64,000 nucleotides of DNA, from positions 24,120,001-24,184,000 of the forward strand of contig NC_053422.1 in NCBI RefSeq assembly GCF_016859285.1. The letters are read 5' to 3'. The notes beneath the pieces are model-generated. The model was given only the letters and a program-made list of their open reading frames with translations, searched no databases and was not told the DNA's origin. This document shows, in pieces, positions 26,501 to 39,609 of the stretch (position 1 is its first letter; every line of letters starts with the position of its first letter). A program made the position numbers and the translations under genes. The stretch comes from Xiphias gladius (Eukaryota; Chordata; Actinopteri; Istiophoriformes; Xiphiidae).

Positions 26501-29500
26501 GTCGATGCCAATTGGAAAAGAAGGGTCATCAGAGCCCTCCTGTGCCTTAGGTTCCCCTCTGGAAATCCGCTCCTCGGTTTGTTATGGCCAGCTAGTTTCT
26601 TCAGCATTAGAATAATGAGCCATCTACTGTTTTCATATACGGAATTAAGTTATAGTTACCTCAGCAGTAGTAATAGAAGCCCTCCAGTGACCCAGATTTT
26701 CACACCACAAATCTGTCCTGGAGATATGTTGCTGGAGTTCACTGTGTTCTCTCTCCATGGCTCCAATCTCTTCCTTTAGTTTGCTGACTATCTACAAAAA
26801 CACACAAGAGACACATTTTAACCAGCCTGCAAATCATAGTTAAATGAAGAAATGACTTGAAGATGAATGCCATGTAAGGTGGCTTTCACTTCAGAAGATA
26901 CTTTTAAACCTGATCACAAAATTGTCATGAGTGTTGAAGATATTCTTTCATGTTACCCAGATTCAAAAACACAAAGTTTACAAATATACAAGAGCAGGTA
27001 TATGGGCTTTTAAGCAAATCAGACATGCTGTCATTGTTTTGTTTTGTTTATTTTATCGGAAGATTTTGTTACATTTCACTTGACACTTTGACACTGGAGA
27101 CAAATTGAGGGCATCATGCTAGACGGGTTTGGATGTGCAAATTCACTAATTTTAATACCTGCTGCCTGCAGTCAACTTCTGGAGTGAATTCTACCTTTTT
27201 GTCTGGTTTCGGTGCATTCTGGATAGAGCCCAGGGCCTGTCGCTTGTACTCAAGTTTGTCGTAGAGTTGGCTGAGTTTAGTAGCAGCATAGTTGGCCTGC
27301 TCATTGATTCCTTTACTGCCTTCATCACACACTTCCTCTCCTCCATCTAGACCCTGGCACTACATACAGAGGGAAACAAATTATATTTATAAGGACAATA
27401 AAGACGTAATTGCAGACGTGTATAAACCTACAAAAAGAAGTGAAGAAATATGACAAATCTGAGATTTCAAACAGATGAGCTTTCAGAAGTGCTTGCATTT
27501 CTGACCCCTTCGTCCTTTTCCTCAGTGCTACACTGTGACTGGCTGTGCTGCTCGTCTCGTCTGATCAGCCTATCGTAGAGGTCAGAAACCAGGAAGGAGG
27601 GGTAATAGCGTTCTCTCATCGTCTCAGCAACCTAGAGGATGTATGAGAGTAACAGAAATGCTTCATTGCCATTGTAGAACATCTTGACACTGTGAAACAT
27701 AAGTATAATTGTTACAATTGTTACTTGCACCTTTAATAAGAAAAGCTCCACATCGCTTTTCTTGGTTTAGTACCTGTTTTGCCACGAGTTCTTTGACATT
27801 TCTGAGGAAGAAGTTCATTCCCATCCACTATAGCTAGAGATAGTCACAGTTAGTTAGTAACAAAAGGAGCAGTTACCTGTTCCTGTATTCTAACAAAGAC
27901 TTGAGTTCCTCTGTTCCCCACCAGACTCTGTTGGATCTCCTTGAGAAGAACCTTTTCCACTGGAATCTCTCTGCTCTCCACAAAGAATTTCTGGTAGAGT
28001 TCCCCAACGATTTGGGGCACCTCATTCTGTCAAACACATATTAACAAACAAATTAATACTTACTCATGTACTTTTTCCACTGCATTAATATCCTGTGCTA
28101 TACACCTGATGTCACAATACAGAATATCCACTGAACATTTCACTGGCAATACTACAAGTGTGAATAACATTTGCTGACATAATGTGTGTTCAAGGAAAAC
28201 CAGTACCATTATTTCACATTATTGCGTGAAAACAACAGCCAAGCCCAGCACAGGTCAAGCACGCTACTTCTGTAGTAGAAGAATATGCCTCTCATTACTA
28301 TATTACTTTTCCTCTAATACTGAATACTAGTAGCAGTTTGGGGCTAAACCCTCTGGAATGTGTGTGCAGCTCACCTTGTTGGCAGTTTTCAATGTTTCCA
28401 CCAGTTCCCAGAAGCTAATCAGAGCTCTTTTATCAACTCTCTCCATGTAAACTCTGAAATGTTCCCTGTAACCTGGATTACACAAGATGTCATCAAACTG
28501 GAGAATCTGGATGTGGGGGGAAGAGAAAAAAAGATTAAATATAAACTACATGGCACATGCTGTTATCCAAAGTACAAACCCTCAACCAATATCATGTTAA
28601 TGCTTCGCTCTTTAAACAAGAATATGTCATTCAATATAAAAAAAAGGCATCAGAAAAATGGTGCATGGTTTGCTAAGTCCTAACCAGTTCTTTAAAACTT
28701 TCAATATTGGACAGAATATTCTAAAAAAAAAAATATATATTTTCAAATCATTGGGCATCTTGACACATCTCATGGTCAAGTTTTTTCCAAGCAAAGACCC
28801 AAGACATGTATCGCAAATCTACATGACAAGAGTCTTACCTTTTGACTTTGAGGCTCATCGCTGTCATCAGCCCCTCCTTCCTCATTGTTTTCATAGTTTG
28901 GCCCACCGAGTAGGCGGATCCGTTTCTCACATTGTTTCTTAGCAACTGTCAGCTGATTGATATATCGTTTCATATCTCTGGTCCTCAGCAGGTCTGCCTT
29001 CATGGCTGCAGACTCTTTACCTTTTCGCTCTGAGAGAAAGTGGGAGCCAGCTTTGGTCACAGAAATACAATTACTTGGTGTGGAGCCACTGAACCACCAA
29101 GATAAAGTTGCAAGACACTGCTAACCTTGTGTTACACATAGACACTTCCAGCCAAGCACACAGGCTAGTGAAAGCCAATTTCATTATATGTTGTTGATTT
29201 TTACATATGACAATAATTTTGTAATTCGAAAAAAATACTGATTTTGGTTTTCATGTAAAATGAGTACATTTACTGCATATTATAAACTAGTTCCAATTCT
29301 AACTAGGAATAATAAGCTTCAGGTAATATTATATAGAGAAAAGTAATGCATTTTCTCTGTCTGGTTTAAGTGGCTTCATTATTAATCAAGCTACTGTCAG
29401 TCCTTTTGGCTATGGTGTCAAATTCAGCTCATTACTTAAAGGAAAACTAAAAGTCAATATTAATACATAAAAGCATAACTTGTATGAATGAACAAAATTA

Positions 29501-32500
29501 CCACAGAATTATACAATGAATTCAAACCCAACACTGCAAGCAAAAAAAGCTATACTGTAATTCATAATTTGTGAACAAGAAACAAGAAAAGTGTGGCCAA
29601 GTGTAAAGGCATGGATTAAACTGTCCTGGCTCTATTAATCCATCTAAAAAAAACAACAGATTTTCACTTTCAACTCATTGTTTGTTTTAAACCATGGCTC
29701 TCAGGTCATTTCATGGGTTGGTCAATTACTTTCAGACCAACTTAAAAATTCTCTTGATGAATTCTGATGACCTTGTCAATCCTCTGAGTATTCCTGTAGC
29801 GCCGCCATTAAATAAATAATGTTTTTACTTATCCTGTGAAATATCTCAAAGTCTACTCGATGGATCGCAACAAAATTTGAACAGATATTCATGTCTCCCT
29901 CAAGATGAATTCTAATAACTTTGATGATTCTCTGACTTCTTTCTTCAAGCACCATCAACAGGTCAAAATATTTATTTGCCAATGCTTTGGTTTATGACCA
30001 AGTACCTGCAAAACTAACATTTCCATCAGCCTCAGCTATACTTTGTGTTTAGTGCTAATTAGCAATGGTTAGCAGGCTAAAACATTAATATTAAGATTGT
30101 GAACATGTTTAACATTACCTGCTAAACATCAGCAAGATAACATTGTCATTATGACAATTAACATTTCGCTGAAACCACTGTCTAAGTTCCTAAGTACAGC
30201 CCTGAACCATGACTCTAAGGTTCAGTTTTCATTTTCAGTTCTTGGTCTTTAACCTACTTTGACATAAGGGTGAACTCAGTGCCTACAGGCATATAGCCTG
30301 TTATTGACAGAGATCAAATGTCACTTCACAGCTGACCATGCAGCTCTCTACAAGGGTTGTTGCAGCAATAAGAAAAGCGGAGAATTCTACAAATATTGCA
30401 ATCCCTGTTTTGTCGCTTCCTTACAGGACGTGATAACAGCAGATCAGCTAGCTGTTTAGCTGCAGTGGATTTGAAATTGTTTTGGATGACACCACTATGC
30501 TTAAATTCTCACATTTTCCAAGGTTTAGAGTAATCATTTTTTGATAAATGCAGTCTTTAAGTCATACAGTGAAATGCATTGTTTCTGTACCTTTCTGTTT
30601 CTTGAGCTGAGGCAGGCTGCTGATGGTGGTGGCATGAATAATCTCTACCACTATCTGATACCTACAACATAGAGACATAAAGGAGAAACAAATACATCGG
30701 GTGTTGTGATCAACTGATAAAATCAGAATAGGCTGTTTTGGATTAATAAACTGACATATCACAATGGTATAAAAATATTTCATGCACAGTAATAGAAAAT
30801 TGAGTCTATGTTTTCAGAATTGATAAAATACAGTATATCAGTAACTGAGCCAATATTTCTCAAACTAACATGACAATATAGCAGTATCATGTCTACCCTG
30901 CATTTGGATCTAGTATTTTTCTGCAGAGACAATGTCTGTTCCCATGGTAACCCCACAGCAGCAACAGACTAGTGGTTAGCACTGTCTGGTTAAAATGTTT
31001 GTCTATACAGTATGGTTAATTTGAGGAAATGTATGTATAGGCCAGTCTCAGTTTAATAGGGCAGTGCAGGTGTGCACAGTGGGTGTGTCTGCCATCATGC
31101 CTGAGTTGTTTGAGGAAATTGACATCAGCAGAAGTTGATATCAGTTTGATGAAGTCTTCATAGGAGGCAGCGTAGCTGTAGGCTTTCTTCTGCTGCTCAG
31201 CCTGCTGTTCCCTCTGTTCCAGCTGAGACAACAGCATCCTGTTTATGGAGTCAGGATCACTGAGGACTTCTACCAAAGGCTTCAACACTGGAGTACACAG
31301 ACACAAACCAGCGCAGACATAAGATATAAAAAGATATTGTGCATATAGATGTACTGTAGAAATTGACCAAATTCTGTTAATCAAGTCGAAGTCAATAACA
31401 ACCTCTCTGAAATGTGGTTAAATTACCAATTTGAAAAAAACATACACTATAAAAAAAAGTATACACAGATAATAACAGTAGTATCATGAAGTCTGGGTTA
31501 CACACAAACACCGGTGTATGAGATGTATAGCAACAGGTACAGACAGATAATAGAAGTCACCCTGCCTTTCAGCCCACACCACTACCTTTCAAGCCACAAT
31601 GGAATAAATACAGTACAGTGAAATGCATATGTGCCCCACTGAACCAGAATTATTGTTTGAGTCAGACTTATATCCTGTCTTCCATGGGTTTTTATTTTCA
31701 GTAGTTCACAGATTGACAAAAGTATTTCATAATATAGCCTAAAAATTTAATATTTCTGTGAGCCATTGAAGACATGCTAATGCAAAATATGAAATATTTT
31801 GGACATACAGAGTTGTGGAGCCACACTTTTCGGATTCAACTGACTGACTTTATGACTCTTATCTAATTATGCAACTGATACTGCTTTACATTTTAGCATT
31901 TACCATTCCTCTGTTTTTTCCAATTTTAGCCAGAGTACCCGCTGCCAAATTTGTGGGAAATGCAGTTCTAGAGACAGAATAAAAGCCAGAGTAGTAGATA
32001 TTATGTCAATAATTATAATAGCTGCATTCACAGTTGGTGGTGGGAAAATTTACTTCCAGGGCCAAAATAATAAACATGCTATTGAGCTAGCATGGCTTAC
32101 TGGGAAATGTAGATTAAACAGAGCTATCACTGGCGTTATTAGTTACAACTGTGGTCCTCCTGCACTGACAAATTCAAAATGTCAAAACGTCCGCTGTGAA
32201 AAAGCTCTGTTAACACAACACTGACACAATACTACCATACAGGAAGAAAAGACAGACACAGACAAACAGACAGACTGAGACACAGATACAAAAACAAATA
32301 ACAAACACATCGAAAGCACAAGTTTAAAAAGTGCATATATATTCTGTCTCATTTCTTAAGTACACTTTCTGTATTCTCATCTTTCTAACGTTTTTAGATT
32401 ATGTGCCATGTTGGTTGTTGAGCTGTGATATGCAAACTGCTGTTTGCAAAGTTTACACTCCGTTTTAACAAAATGCAGCCACACCGACAACTTCTTTGAC

Positions 32501-33608
32501 ATGCTGTCAATACGTTTGGGGTCGACTCCAAGTAAACGTTAAGTAAACAATCAGTAAACGTTAAAAAAGTTAGACCTAGCAGTCTCCATCAGGTTGGGTG
32601 AGTCATAAAGTTGTGAAAACAGATGTTTTTACAGGTAGTCTGTTCCTCCTGCTGCCGCAATAAATAATGGATTAATCCTGGAAGGCTACTGATATAGCAC
32701 TTTTCTCCTTATGAAAGTATCACCAGTGATTGTCCGACGAATTTGGTCGGACAAGAGCATATCAACCAACCAACCAGTCAGCCAGTCGACTAGGAGACTA
32801 CGGCCCTACAAAGGACATACTATACCTGGAGGCTCTGCAGGCATTATGATGTTGTCAATTTTACATCCATCCTTGTCAGCGATTAAATGGTCACAACAGA
32901 CCTTTTTCACAAACTAAACTAATTCAATTAATCACAAAAGCCTACCCAGAAGGCAAACATGCACAGTACCCGGGCCTTATAACCGGAACATCTAAATGGA
33001 ATACAGCCATTATTAATATTATCAATTAAACCTCTGCTTTTCCTGCTGTAATATCAAAATATCTGCCATGAAACAGGTCTACTAAATTTTGAATGATTTT
33101 AGATCAAGTTCAGTTTATTTCTTTAATTTCCCACACAGCAGCAACAAAAAGTCTGTGTGGAATAAAGCAGTTACCCTCCATCCAGCAAAGCCAAAATAAA
33201 GATGACACTCTGGGACACCCATTCAGGTAATGCCAATAATTCCTAAAGTAGAACAGCAATGGCTAATAACTGGTGGAAATAAACTACCATGGTGTTTTAT
33301 CTCCTTATGTTCTGATGACTTTAATGAGACAAAATCAATGTCCGACTTGAGAGTTCGTTTCACCATCTGACCTAAATACAGCCACAGTCCAGTGTCATAT
33401 ACAGTGCTGGGAAACACACACAATCAAAGTACCTTTAGTAGTGATGACTTCTGTGAGGCAGCAGCGTAGTGTATGCGACTTGGCATCCTTTTGTGGCAGC
33501 AGACATAGCAGCAGTATTCTGGCTACACAGCGGAGGAAGGCCAGCTCTGAATCCGGACTAACCAAACAGGGATGGAGAGGAAACGGCCGAGCACACTCCT
33601 CTGGTCTG

Positions 33609-33707
<99 letters not shown>

Positions 33708-34005
33708 ACACAGACACACACACAGATTAAAAGACAGATTTACACACAAAGAGACTAAGCAATTTTTTTTGCCAGAGCTAGATGTCAGATCACATAATGA
33801 GGTACAATGTCATACCTAACGCTACCATTGTTATTCATACTTACGCTGGGTTGCATTTCTCTGTCTTTGCTTCTAAAACTTGACTGAACAAGACACCCTG
33901 CAGCTACATTGTTCCTGAACTATTGAAGATGTGGGAGGCCAAACATCTCTCGCCTGACTTGCCAGGATAATGAAACCAGATGATTTGTGTACATCTGTGT
34001 TTTAA

Positions 34006-34042
<37 letters not shown>

Positions 34043-36977
34043 CTTGCAGATGCAGCCTTGAGGTCAGTGAAGTGTGTGTGAAGGATTCGGATGCTGTCAT
34101 AACACACCACATTGACAAGGTCTATGTCAGCAAGCCTTGATCTCAAGTGTCTGATCATCTGCCACCAGTCCTCTGACAGCATGGAGTACAACTGGCCCTC
34201 ATCACGACTCAAAGGGATGTACCATGACAGGATGTAGTCTCTGTAGGCATAGTCAAACACTGGGGAGAAGCACACACACAGAGAATTGGAATATGAATTT
34301 TGTCAAAAGATGCATACTAACGGCATGTCCACACAGAAAGCATTCTCACGTACGTTTGAAAGATGTGCTCCTATTTTTAATCAATCCAGCACAGGCAGTC
34401 TAACGACTCTCATTTTTACTTGTGCTACACGCTCGTAAACATGGCCCTCAGAATGTTTTTTAGCTCCAAATCTCTTTCCTGCGTTTTACTTGTGTAACCA
34501 CAGAGACTCTGTATTGGGCTCTGAACACTCCCATAATGTGGGTGACCTACAACTCAATACAGCCTGATGTTTCCTGTGTAGACACACACAAAGCACCGAA
34601 GCTGCTGCTGCTCGGCTAACATGCTGCTCACGCTATGCCTTCTGTGTAGACTAGGTGTAAAGAGACAGAGAGATGCAGCAGACAAGGATAAGAATTAGAT
34701 TTCATAAAGCTGAATAGTTCCTAACATCACAAATTGAATCCTTCAAAAACAGAGAAAATATACTTTTAACATGTTAAAGACGCAATCAGTACTATTTTAC
34801 TGTCTCTTTGCAAAAGTGACCATGGACCATAATTTTGAGATATCAAGCTTTCTTCGCAAGAGGAGTTGTCCCAGCTCTGTTTTATTGCGGATGTTCGAAT
34901 CTCCCAGGCCTCCTGAACTACCCGCCCTGGTTTCGTTTCCCCAAAACCCAGGTGTACACTGGTGCAACATCTGAAAAGTGGAAGAAGTTCCATCCACCCA
35001 TCCATCCATCTATTTTCTATACTCACTTATTCTGCACAGGGCTGCCACCCACCCTGAGGGGCTGAAGCTTAACCCAGCATCCAACGGGCAAGTTAAAGTC
35101 ACCAATTCACCTGATCTGAATTTCATCAGACTGTGGGAGGAAATGACAGCACCTGGGTAAAACCCACAGAAATAATCTTTCCTCTTTTCTTGCAAAATAT
35201 TGCATAGTTTTATCTCTTCAAGTCTCTAAAAATTATGAATGTAAAAGTCTGAGAAGGTGACATACACTATTTGAATGAATTGCTCACAACTCATAGACAT
35301 TCAATGTGTGATAAGTGGTCATTAGTACACTACTTCATGTTAAAGGGTCTCAAGGAAAAAATGTTGGGACACTGCTGTACATGAACATTTGAATGTGAGG
35401 CATCAAACGTCAGCTTTTAATGCCTGTTAAAACAGTGTGGCACTCTGCATCAGTGCAGGTTGTAAGTTTGAAATTTGTGAGCAAAATCTCAACATTGAAT
35501 CTGTTTTCAAAAAACACTGGGGGACAAAGACAAAACTTTGCAAATGGAGGTCCACACAGCTGAGTCGTACCTTACTAACAGCACCATCAGCATATATACA
35601 AAGATAAGAGGCAAAATTGCTACTTGGATGTTACTATAATGGGCTCAGCAACTATCATAAGCAAATATTCTAAACATCATGATATATGCATTAACAAGGA
35701 AACAGTGACATTTCAATTCATATTAACATTATAATAACTACATATTGATTTTGCTGATTGAGATTATTTTTTGAAGGAGAGAATGCAGTACTTCCCCTCT
35801 TTGAATCATCACTGAAGTGAAATTCCAGAAAGATGCAACTCTAGTCAGTCTTTTCTTTTCTGATCTGTTAACTACTGGAAATGCTTTCAGCCTTTGAACT
35901 GTATGCAGTTCAAGGGATCTTGACATCTTTACAAAGATAGCCGAGGAGCAGACAGTGGTATTGCACATGATACTAGGGTCATGGCAAGTCTAGGGAGATT
36001 TAACGATCTGTTCAATAAATCTGATCTGATTTTACGAGATTTCCTGCCAAATCTCACAGTTTACTGTGACTACTGGTATATACATTGTTACGATGTACAT
36101 CGCCACTGCTCCATGTAGCAAGCCTAGCCTTCTCTTCTCACATACAATTTAAAAAACAGTCAGCTTTGGCAGGAATATCTGCACCCTTTTTCTGTTTACC
36201 ATACAATAGGATACTATTCTGTACATTCTACATTTGTCTGCTTGGGTTTTACCCCTCCTCCCACAGTCCAAAGACAGGCAGGCTAGGCTTAAATGGTGAC
36301 TCAACTGCCTGTAGGTGTGAATGTGTTTATCTGTCTGTACAAGTTAGTCCTGTGATAAACTCCTGTGTGTAGCCTCCAGTCACCGTGACCCTGAAAAGGA
36401 TCGATGGTTTAGAAATATGATGGAGAAATGAGTGGATGTTCAGAAAGGTGAGTGCTCTGATAGTAGACAATATGCAAATTTTACATTAGTAGATCACTAT
36501 CCAAAAAATTTCAGTAGATCAGTCCAAATAATATTAAATATTACTAAAAATATCACCTACCACATTAGATCAGTATCATTGTCCTTTACTTTGGAAACCG
36601 TTGTGTTTTGCTTTGAAAACCACATTTAAGAATCTTGACTTGGATGTCACTGCTACACAAGGACAAAACTGTAATAAAAATACTTTTTAACAAGTGATTT
36701 TATGTATTTCGTCATGTGCCAATGCCCTGAACTTAAGTGCTTGATCTTAAATCCTAGAAATGAACATTAACACAAAGCTGTTACAAAAACACTAATAACC
36801 AAAATAATTAACACAGCAAGGCTTGACTATGAACCTAATGATGACATCCTAACCGCATATCACAATACAACCAAAGGACCTTTTTAAAAACACACACAGG
36901 AGCATGTGCAAATACACACCCTCGGTGTAAATCCTGGAGCCATCTGTTACTTGGCAGCCAGACATACTGCTCCACTG

Positions 36978-37065
<88 letters not shown>

Positions 37066-39609
37066 ATGACCAGGAAATTCAACTGTTGTAATCAACTATG
37101 GGTGGGAGGGATCAGTGACAGGTCATGATGACTGACAGAGACAAAGCTCCATCAGTCAGCAGTTTTCTCAAAGCAGAAGCTGAACATTTTTCCAATAGTT
37201 TCAGAGACATTTCAGGCTAAGGTTTGAAAATGAATGGTCTTCTAATGTTACAAACCAAACAGTGAAGACACTCACTGACTGGATGTTAAAAAACTATTTT
37301 GAATTTTTCATTCAAAGCGAAGAAAACATTATTCCCTGAATGGGGTACTTGAGTAAATTGAGATTTTGGACGTCTAACTGGCATCACCACTGTCAAATAT
37401 AGTGGTTTATAACAATAATTTACACATTTATTAACTTGGCAAAGGCAAGCTTCGCATTGTGGATTTTTTAGAAAGAAAAATGTGAGGATGTGCCATGTCA
37501 TACTGTACACGATAATACTGGTGTATTTTTTAAAGCGATAAAGACTGAACATAACATGATCTTAACAATGTTCTGACCTGTTGAAGAATCTCATTACTGC
37601 ACACAGCTGCAACAAGCATAGCTGAAAGCAAAAATCACGCCGCTACCAGCAGCATACTGTATATGACATTGCATTGATCCCAAAATACCTGCAATATTAT
37701 ATTATTTTCAGGCAAAATCCATTGAAGGGATTTTTAAGGCGTTACATATCATAGAAATTTTACATTTGCACTTCAGACACTCGCATTAAATGGCAGAAAG
37801 GAACAACAGCGTACTAGATAGTATAAAAGAAGTAAATTCAGATGCATATTTAGTGTTAGTGTTTAAAATGTTTAAAATCATTTTAAACACTAAAGAACAT
37901 AGATGTGAAAATGCCTCATTTTGTCTTACACATTTGAAAATGTCCTTCTTGCATTTTACTGTAAGCAGTTAATGTAAAGCTTTAAATAACTGTCACATTT
38001 AAATCTCAAGTGATCTAAGGCATCTGAGTGTCATGTGATTCAATTTCAGAATCCTGACTTGCCGATGCTCTTTTTTCTTTGCACTTGCTCTGTAAAGAAA
38101 AAGAAACACTTCAAAAATGGCAAAAAGTGGCTTTGCAGTAACAGTGGAACTGCTGGCTGAAGTGGCTTCTATGTCATCAGTGGAAAATGTATGTTTTTCT
38201 ATTTGTTGAAAATGTTCATTTCAATGTCCACAACAGCTCAGTGTAATGTTTATACAATGAGCCAAATGTCTCATGTAAACAGAGTTTCCACATGTATTCC
38301 CATTAATGTGGTCATAAGCTAGTCATAACACTATGGTGATCCATTACCTTCTTTAAGAGCTTTGTCCACATTGTGTGATACCACCACCCTCCTGCTTTGG
38401 CTTGACTCCTGAACTGGCACCAAAAAATGAGCCTAAAAAAAAAAAACAAGAGCATCAGATCACTTTGCTTCACTACAATCACAAAAGGGGACGACAGCAG
38501 AAAATCAGGAAATATTGGGCAACAACAGGAAGGGAAGGAAGAGAAGATTGAGAGCTGTGTGTCTAATAAGCCTAAATCCTGACGAACAAAGCAGCCCAAA
38601 TTTGTCATAGTTCATACAACATGTCGACCAGACAAATGCTTTTGACAATAGTCCTCCACTTTTCAACATCAATAAGTCAGACAGACAGCAGCAGCCACTG
38701 AAAGGCAGCCGCTGAGCTGTTATGGTAAGACACCAGCCAGATGCAAAGACAGAATAATTATCCTTGAAGATATAAATGTGTGTGTACATGTTTGTGTAGA
38801 TGTTAAAATGTGTCTAAATCCAGCAGCATGACTCTGCCTCATTTATTATAGAACAACACAGTGAGGATCTGGGGGCGGGGAGGAAAGACGGGAGAGGGGA
38901 GAAGGATGGGGAGGGGAGGGGAAAACGATGAAGCAGTAGAGAGGAACAAAGAAGGACAGTTAGGGGTGCAAACATGAAGAACTTGGATTTTTATGTTCAA
39001 CACTGTTTGAAATTTGGGTCAACATTATCTGCTCCAGTCTGTCTAAGGTTAGATATGACAGAGGTACCATTAGATAACAGTAGAACTGACCATTTCTTCT
39101 GCCTATCAGTGAATTCCAGTAGTGCAGGAGATTGCTTCCTAATGACAGCATTATTTCCCCATTGTTTGATCATGGGGAGTTGGTAGAGAGTGTGAGTCTT
39201 ACCACAGGTGTGCTGTGTGTGAGTAATGACTTTGAACTGGGAAACACCAATATCTTACCATGAGCTTGTTGAAGAACTCCAGCCATGCAGCTGACTGCCT
39301 TGTGTTTCTGTCAAAGCAGCTGACTTTGAGAGGACTCTTCCTGACTAGCAGAACAAAGCTCCCAGCCAGGAAACACAGTAGGGCGAATGACACATAGATG
39401 AACAGCTTCAAGAAGAACGAGGTAAGGGTCAGGCCTCCCCAGGCCAGCTGAAACACTACTGCTGCCACCACGCCCAGGCAGAAAGCCGGGACGAACCGGA
39501 AAGAGGAGCCGACAGAAGAGGTGGAGGTGGCAGACATGGGCCCCCCTTCTCCTCCGGTACTGCTACTCCCTCCAGCCAGTGGTGTAATGGTAGTTGAGGG
39601 GGTGGGCAT
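20573..39609 (-). CDS. snx25: snx25: sorting nexin 25
   Basis: Endosomal sorting nexin of the SNX13/14/19/25 group; human SNX25 is linked to TGF-beta receptor degradation. Exons: 39609-39259, 38432-38348, 34259-34043, 33605-33433, 31287-31101, 30661-30591, 29029-28839, 28506-28375, 28026-27877, 27631-27506, 27359-27195, 26791-26660, 25879-25739, 24336-24223, 23068-22991, 22320-22237, 22126-22009, 21757-21691, 21216-21035, 20860-20760, 20638-20573. Phases close to 2931 nt (976 aa). Seen: N-terminal hydrophobic helices (about 40-95), PXA domain with YRDYILSWY (about 146-340), RGS domain (about 425-560), coiled coil with KLEYKRQALGSIQNAPKP, PX domain (about 650-770), nexin C-terminal domain with IRDTVNWIFCEQML and LVGQQNARYGIIKIFNALQE. 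All introns are GT-AG except one GC-AG after 31101. The start is the first ATG of the open frame; the human 840-aa form begins near exon 2, so an internal start is possible. Confidence 0.95.
21762..21785. repeat. CAGA tetranucleotide repeat
   Basis: Short run of ACAGACAG units within 5 bp of the acceptor of snx25 exon 21757-21691. Confidence 0.7.
23370..23640. repeat. Degenerate AATGGATAAATGG minisatellite
   Basis: Imperfect units of AAATGGATAAATGGT and GTTGAAATAGCTA-type sequence are repeated across about 270 bp in an snx25 intron. It is the reverse complement of the repeat at 5440-5645. Confidence 0.6.
24163..24195. repeat. 12-bp inverted repeat
   Basis: AAGCTACAGTAG (24163-24174) pairs perfectly with CTACTGTAGCTT (24184-24195) around a 9-nt loop. 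It sits 28 bp downstream (sense strand) of the donor of snx25 exon 24336-24223, at the edge of a locally CpG-rich, repeat-like block (about 23840-24200). Confidence 0.7.
24476..25302 (+). mobile_element. hAT-family transposon, internally deleted, with BED finger frame
   Basis: The ends CAGGGCTGTAG (24476-24486) and CTACAGCCCTA (25292-25302) are inverted repeats (10 of 11 bases). The 8-bp target duplication CAGAACAT lies on both sides (24468-24475 and 25303-25310); an 8-bp duplication is the hallmark of hAT insertions. At 24775 an ATG opens a frame reading SSVWLHFVKTECKLCKQQ, then YHSSTTNMAHRLKTV. This fits a BED zinc finger (Cys-x2-Cys, later His). After an in-frame GTAGGC donor-like site the frame degenerates and no hATC catalytic region follows, so it cannot encode a full transposase. 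It lies in an snx25 intron, opposite to the gene. Confidence 0.8.
29690..30215. repeat. Dispersed fish interspersed repeat
   Basis: Phrases such as TCGATGGATCGCAACAAAAT, TTTGGTTTATGACCAA and TAGTGCTAATTAGCAA are ones I associate with a very common percomorph interspersed repeat. The block contains no open frame. The family name is not certain. It fills most of the snx25 intron 30662-31100 downstream region up to exon 29029. Confidence 0.5.
32389..32809 (-). mobile_element. Partial inverted copy of the hAT element
   Basis: This is the reverse complement of about 24476-24891, at roughly 95 percent identity by eye. It includes the BED-finger coding start and the terminal GTAGTCTCCTAGTCGACTGG block. 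Homology stops at 32389, where the other copy has its GTAGGC donor-like site. No left terminal repeat or target duplication was found, so it is a truncated copy. It sits in another snx25 intron, so the two copies form a roughly 420-bp inverted repeat about 7.5 kb apart. Confidence 0.75.
33611..33722. repeat. CA microsatellite
   Basis: About 46 pure CA units followed by interrupted CAGACACA units. It starts 6 bp from the acceptor of snx25 exon 33605-33433; in the sense strand the acceptor reads (TG)n then TGCTCAG, so the repeat replaces the usual polypyrimidine tract. Confidence 0.95.
34008..34040. repeat. GT microsatellite
   Basis: About 16 GT units directly following the donor of snx25 exon 34259-34043 (sense strand AAG|GTACACACAC). 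Confidence 0.9.
34318..34665. mobile_element. Possible MITE with imperfect inverted ends
   Basis: The left end has GGCATGTCCACACAGAAAGC; the right end, reverse complemented, has AGTCTACACAGAAGGCATAG. These ends are roughly complementary over about 20 bp and enclose about 300 bp of noncoding sequence. No target duplication was confirmed. Confidence 0.35.
34985..35170 (+). repeat. CR1/L2-like LINE 3' tail
   Basis: CCATCCATCTATTTTCTATA, then GGGCTGCCACCC, AAAGTCACCAATTCACCTGA and ACTGTGGGAGGAAA. These blocks follow, in order, the conserved 3' tail of fish CR1/L2-type (Maui-like) LINEs and SINEs sharing that tail. Degenerate and noncoding. Confidence 0.6.
36240..36430 (-). repeat. CR1/L2-like LINE 3' tail, opposite orientation
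   Basis: Same family as 34985-35170 read on the minus strand: CTCCTCCCACAGTCCAAAGA, then the CCTGTAGGTGTGAATG and CCAGTCACCGTGACCCTG blocks, ending near a degenerate target tail. Confidence 0.55.
36982..37062. repeat. GT microsatellite
   Basis: About 40 uninterrupted GT units within the largest snx25 intron (34260-38347). No exon is nearby. Confidence 0.95.
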
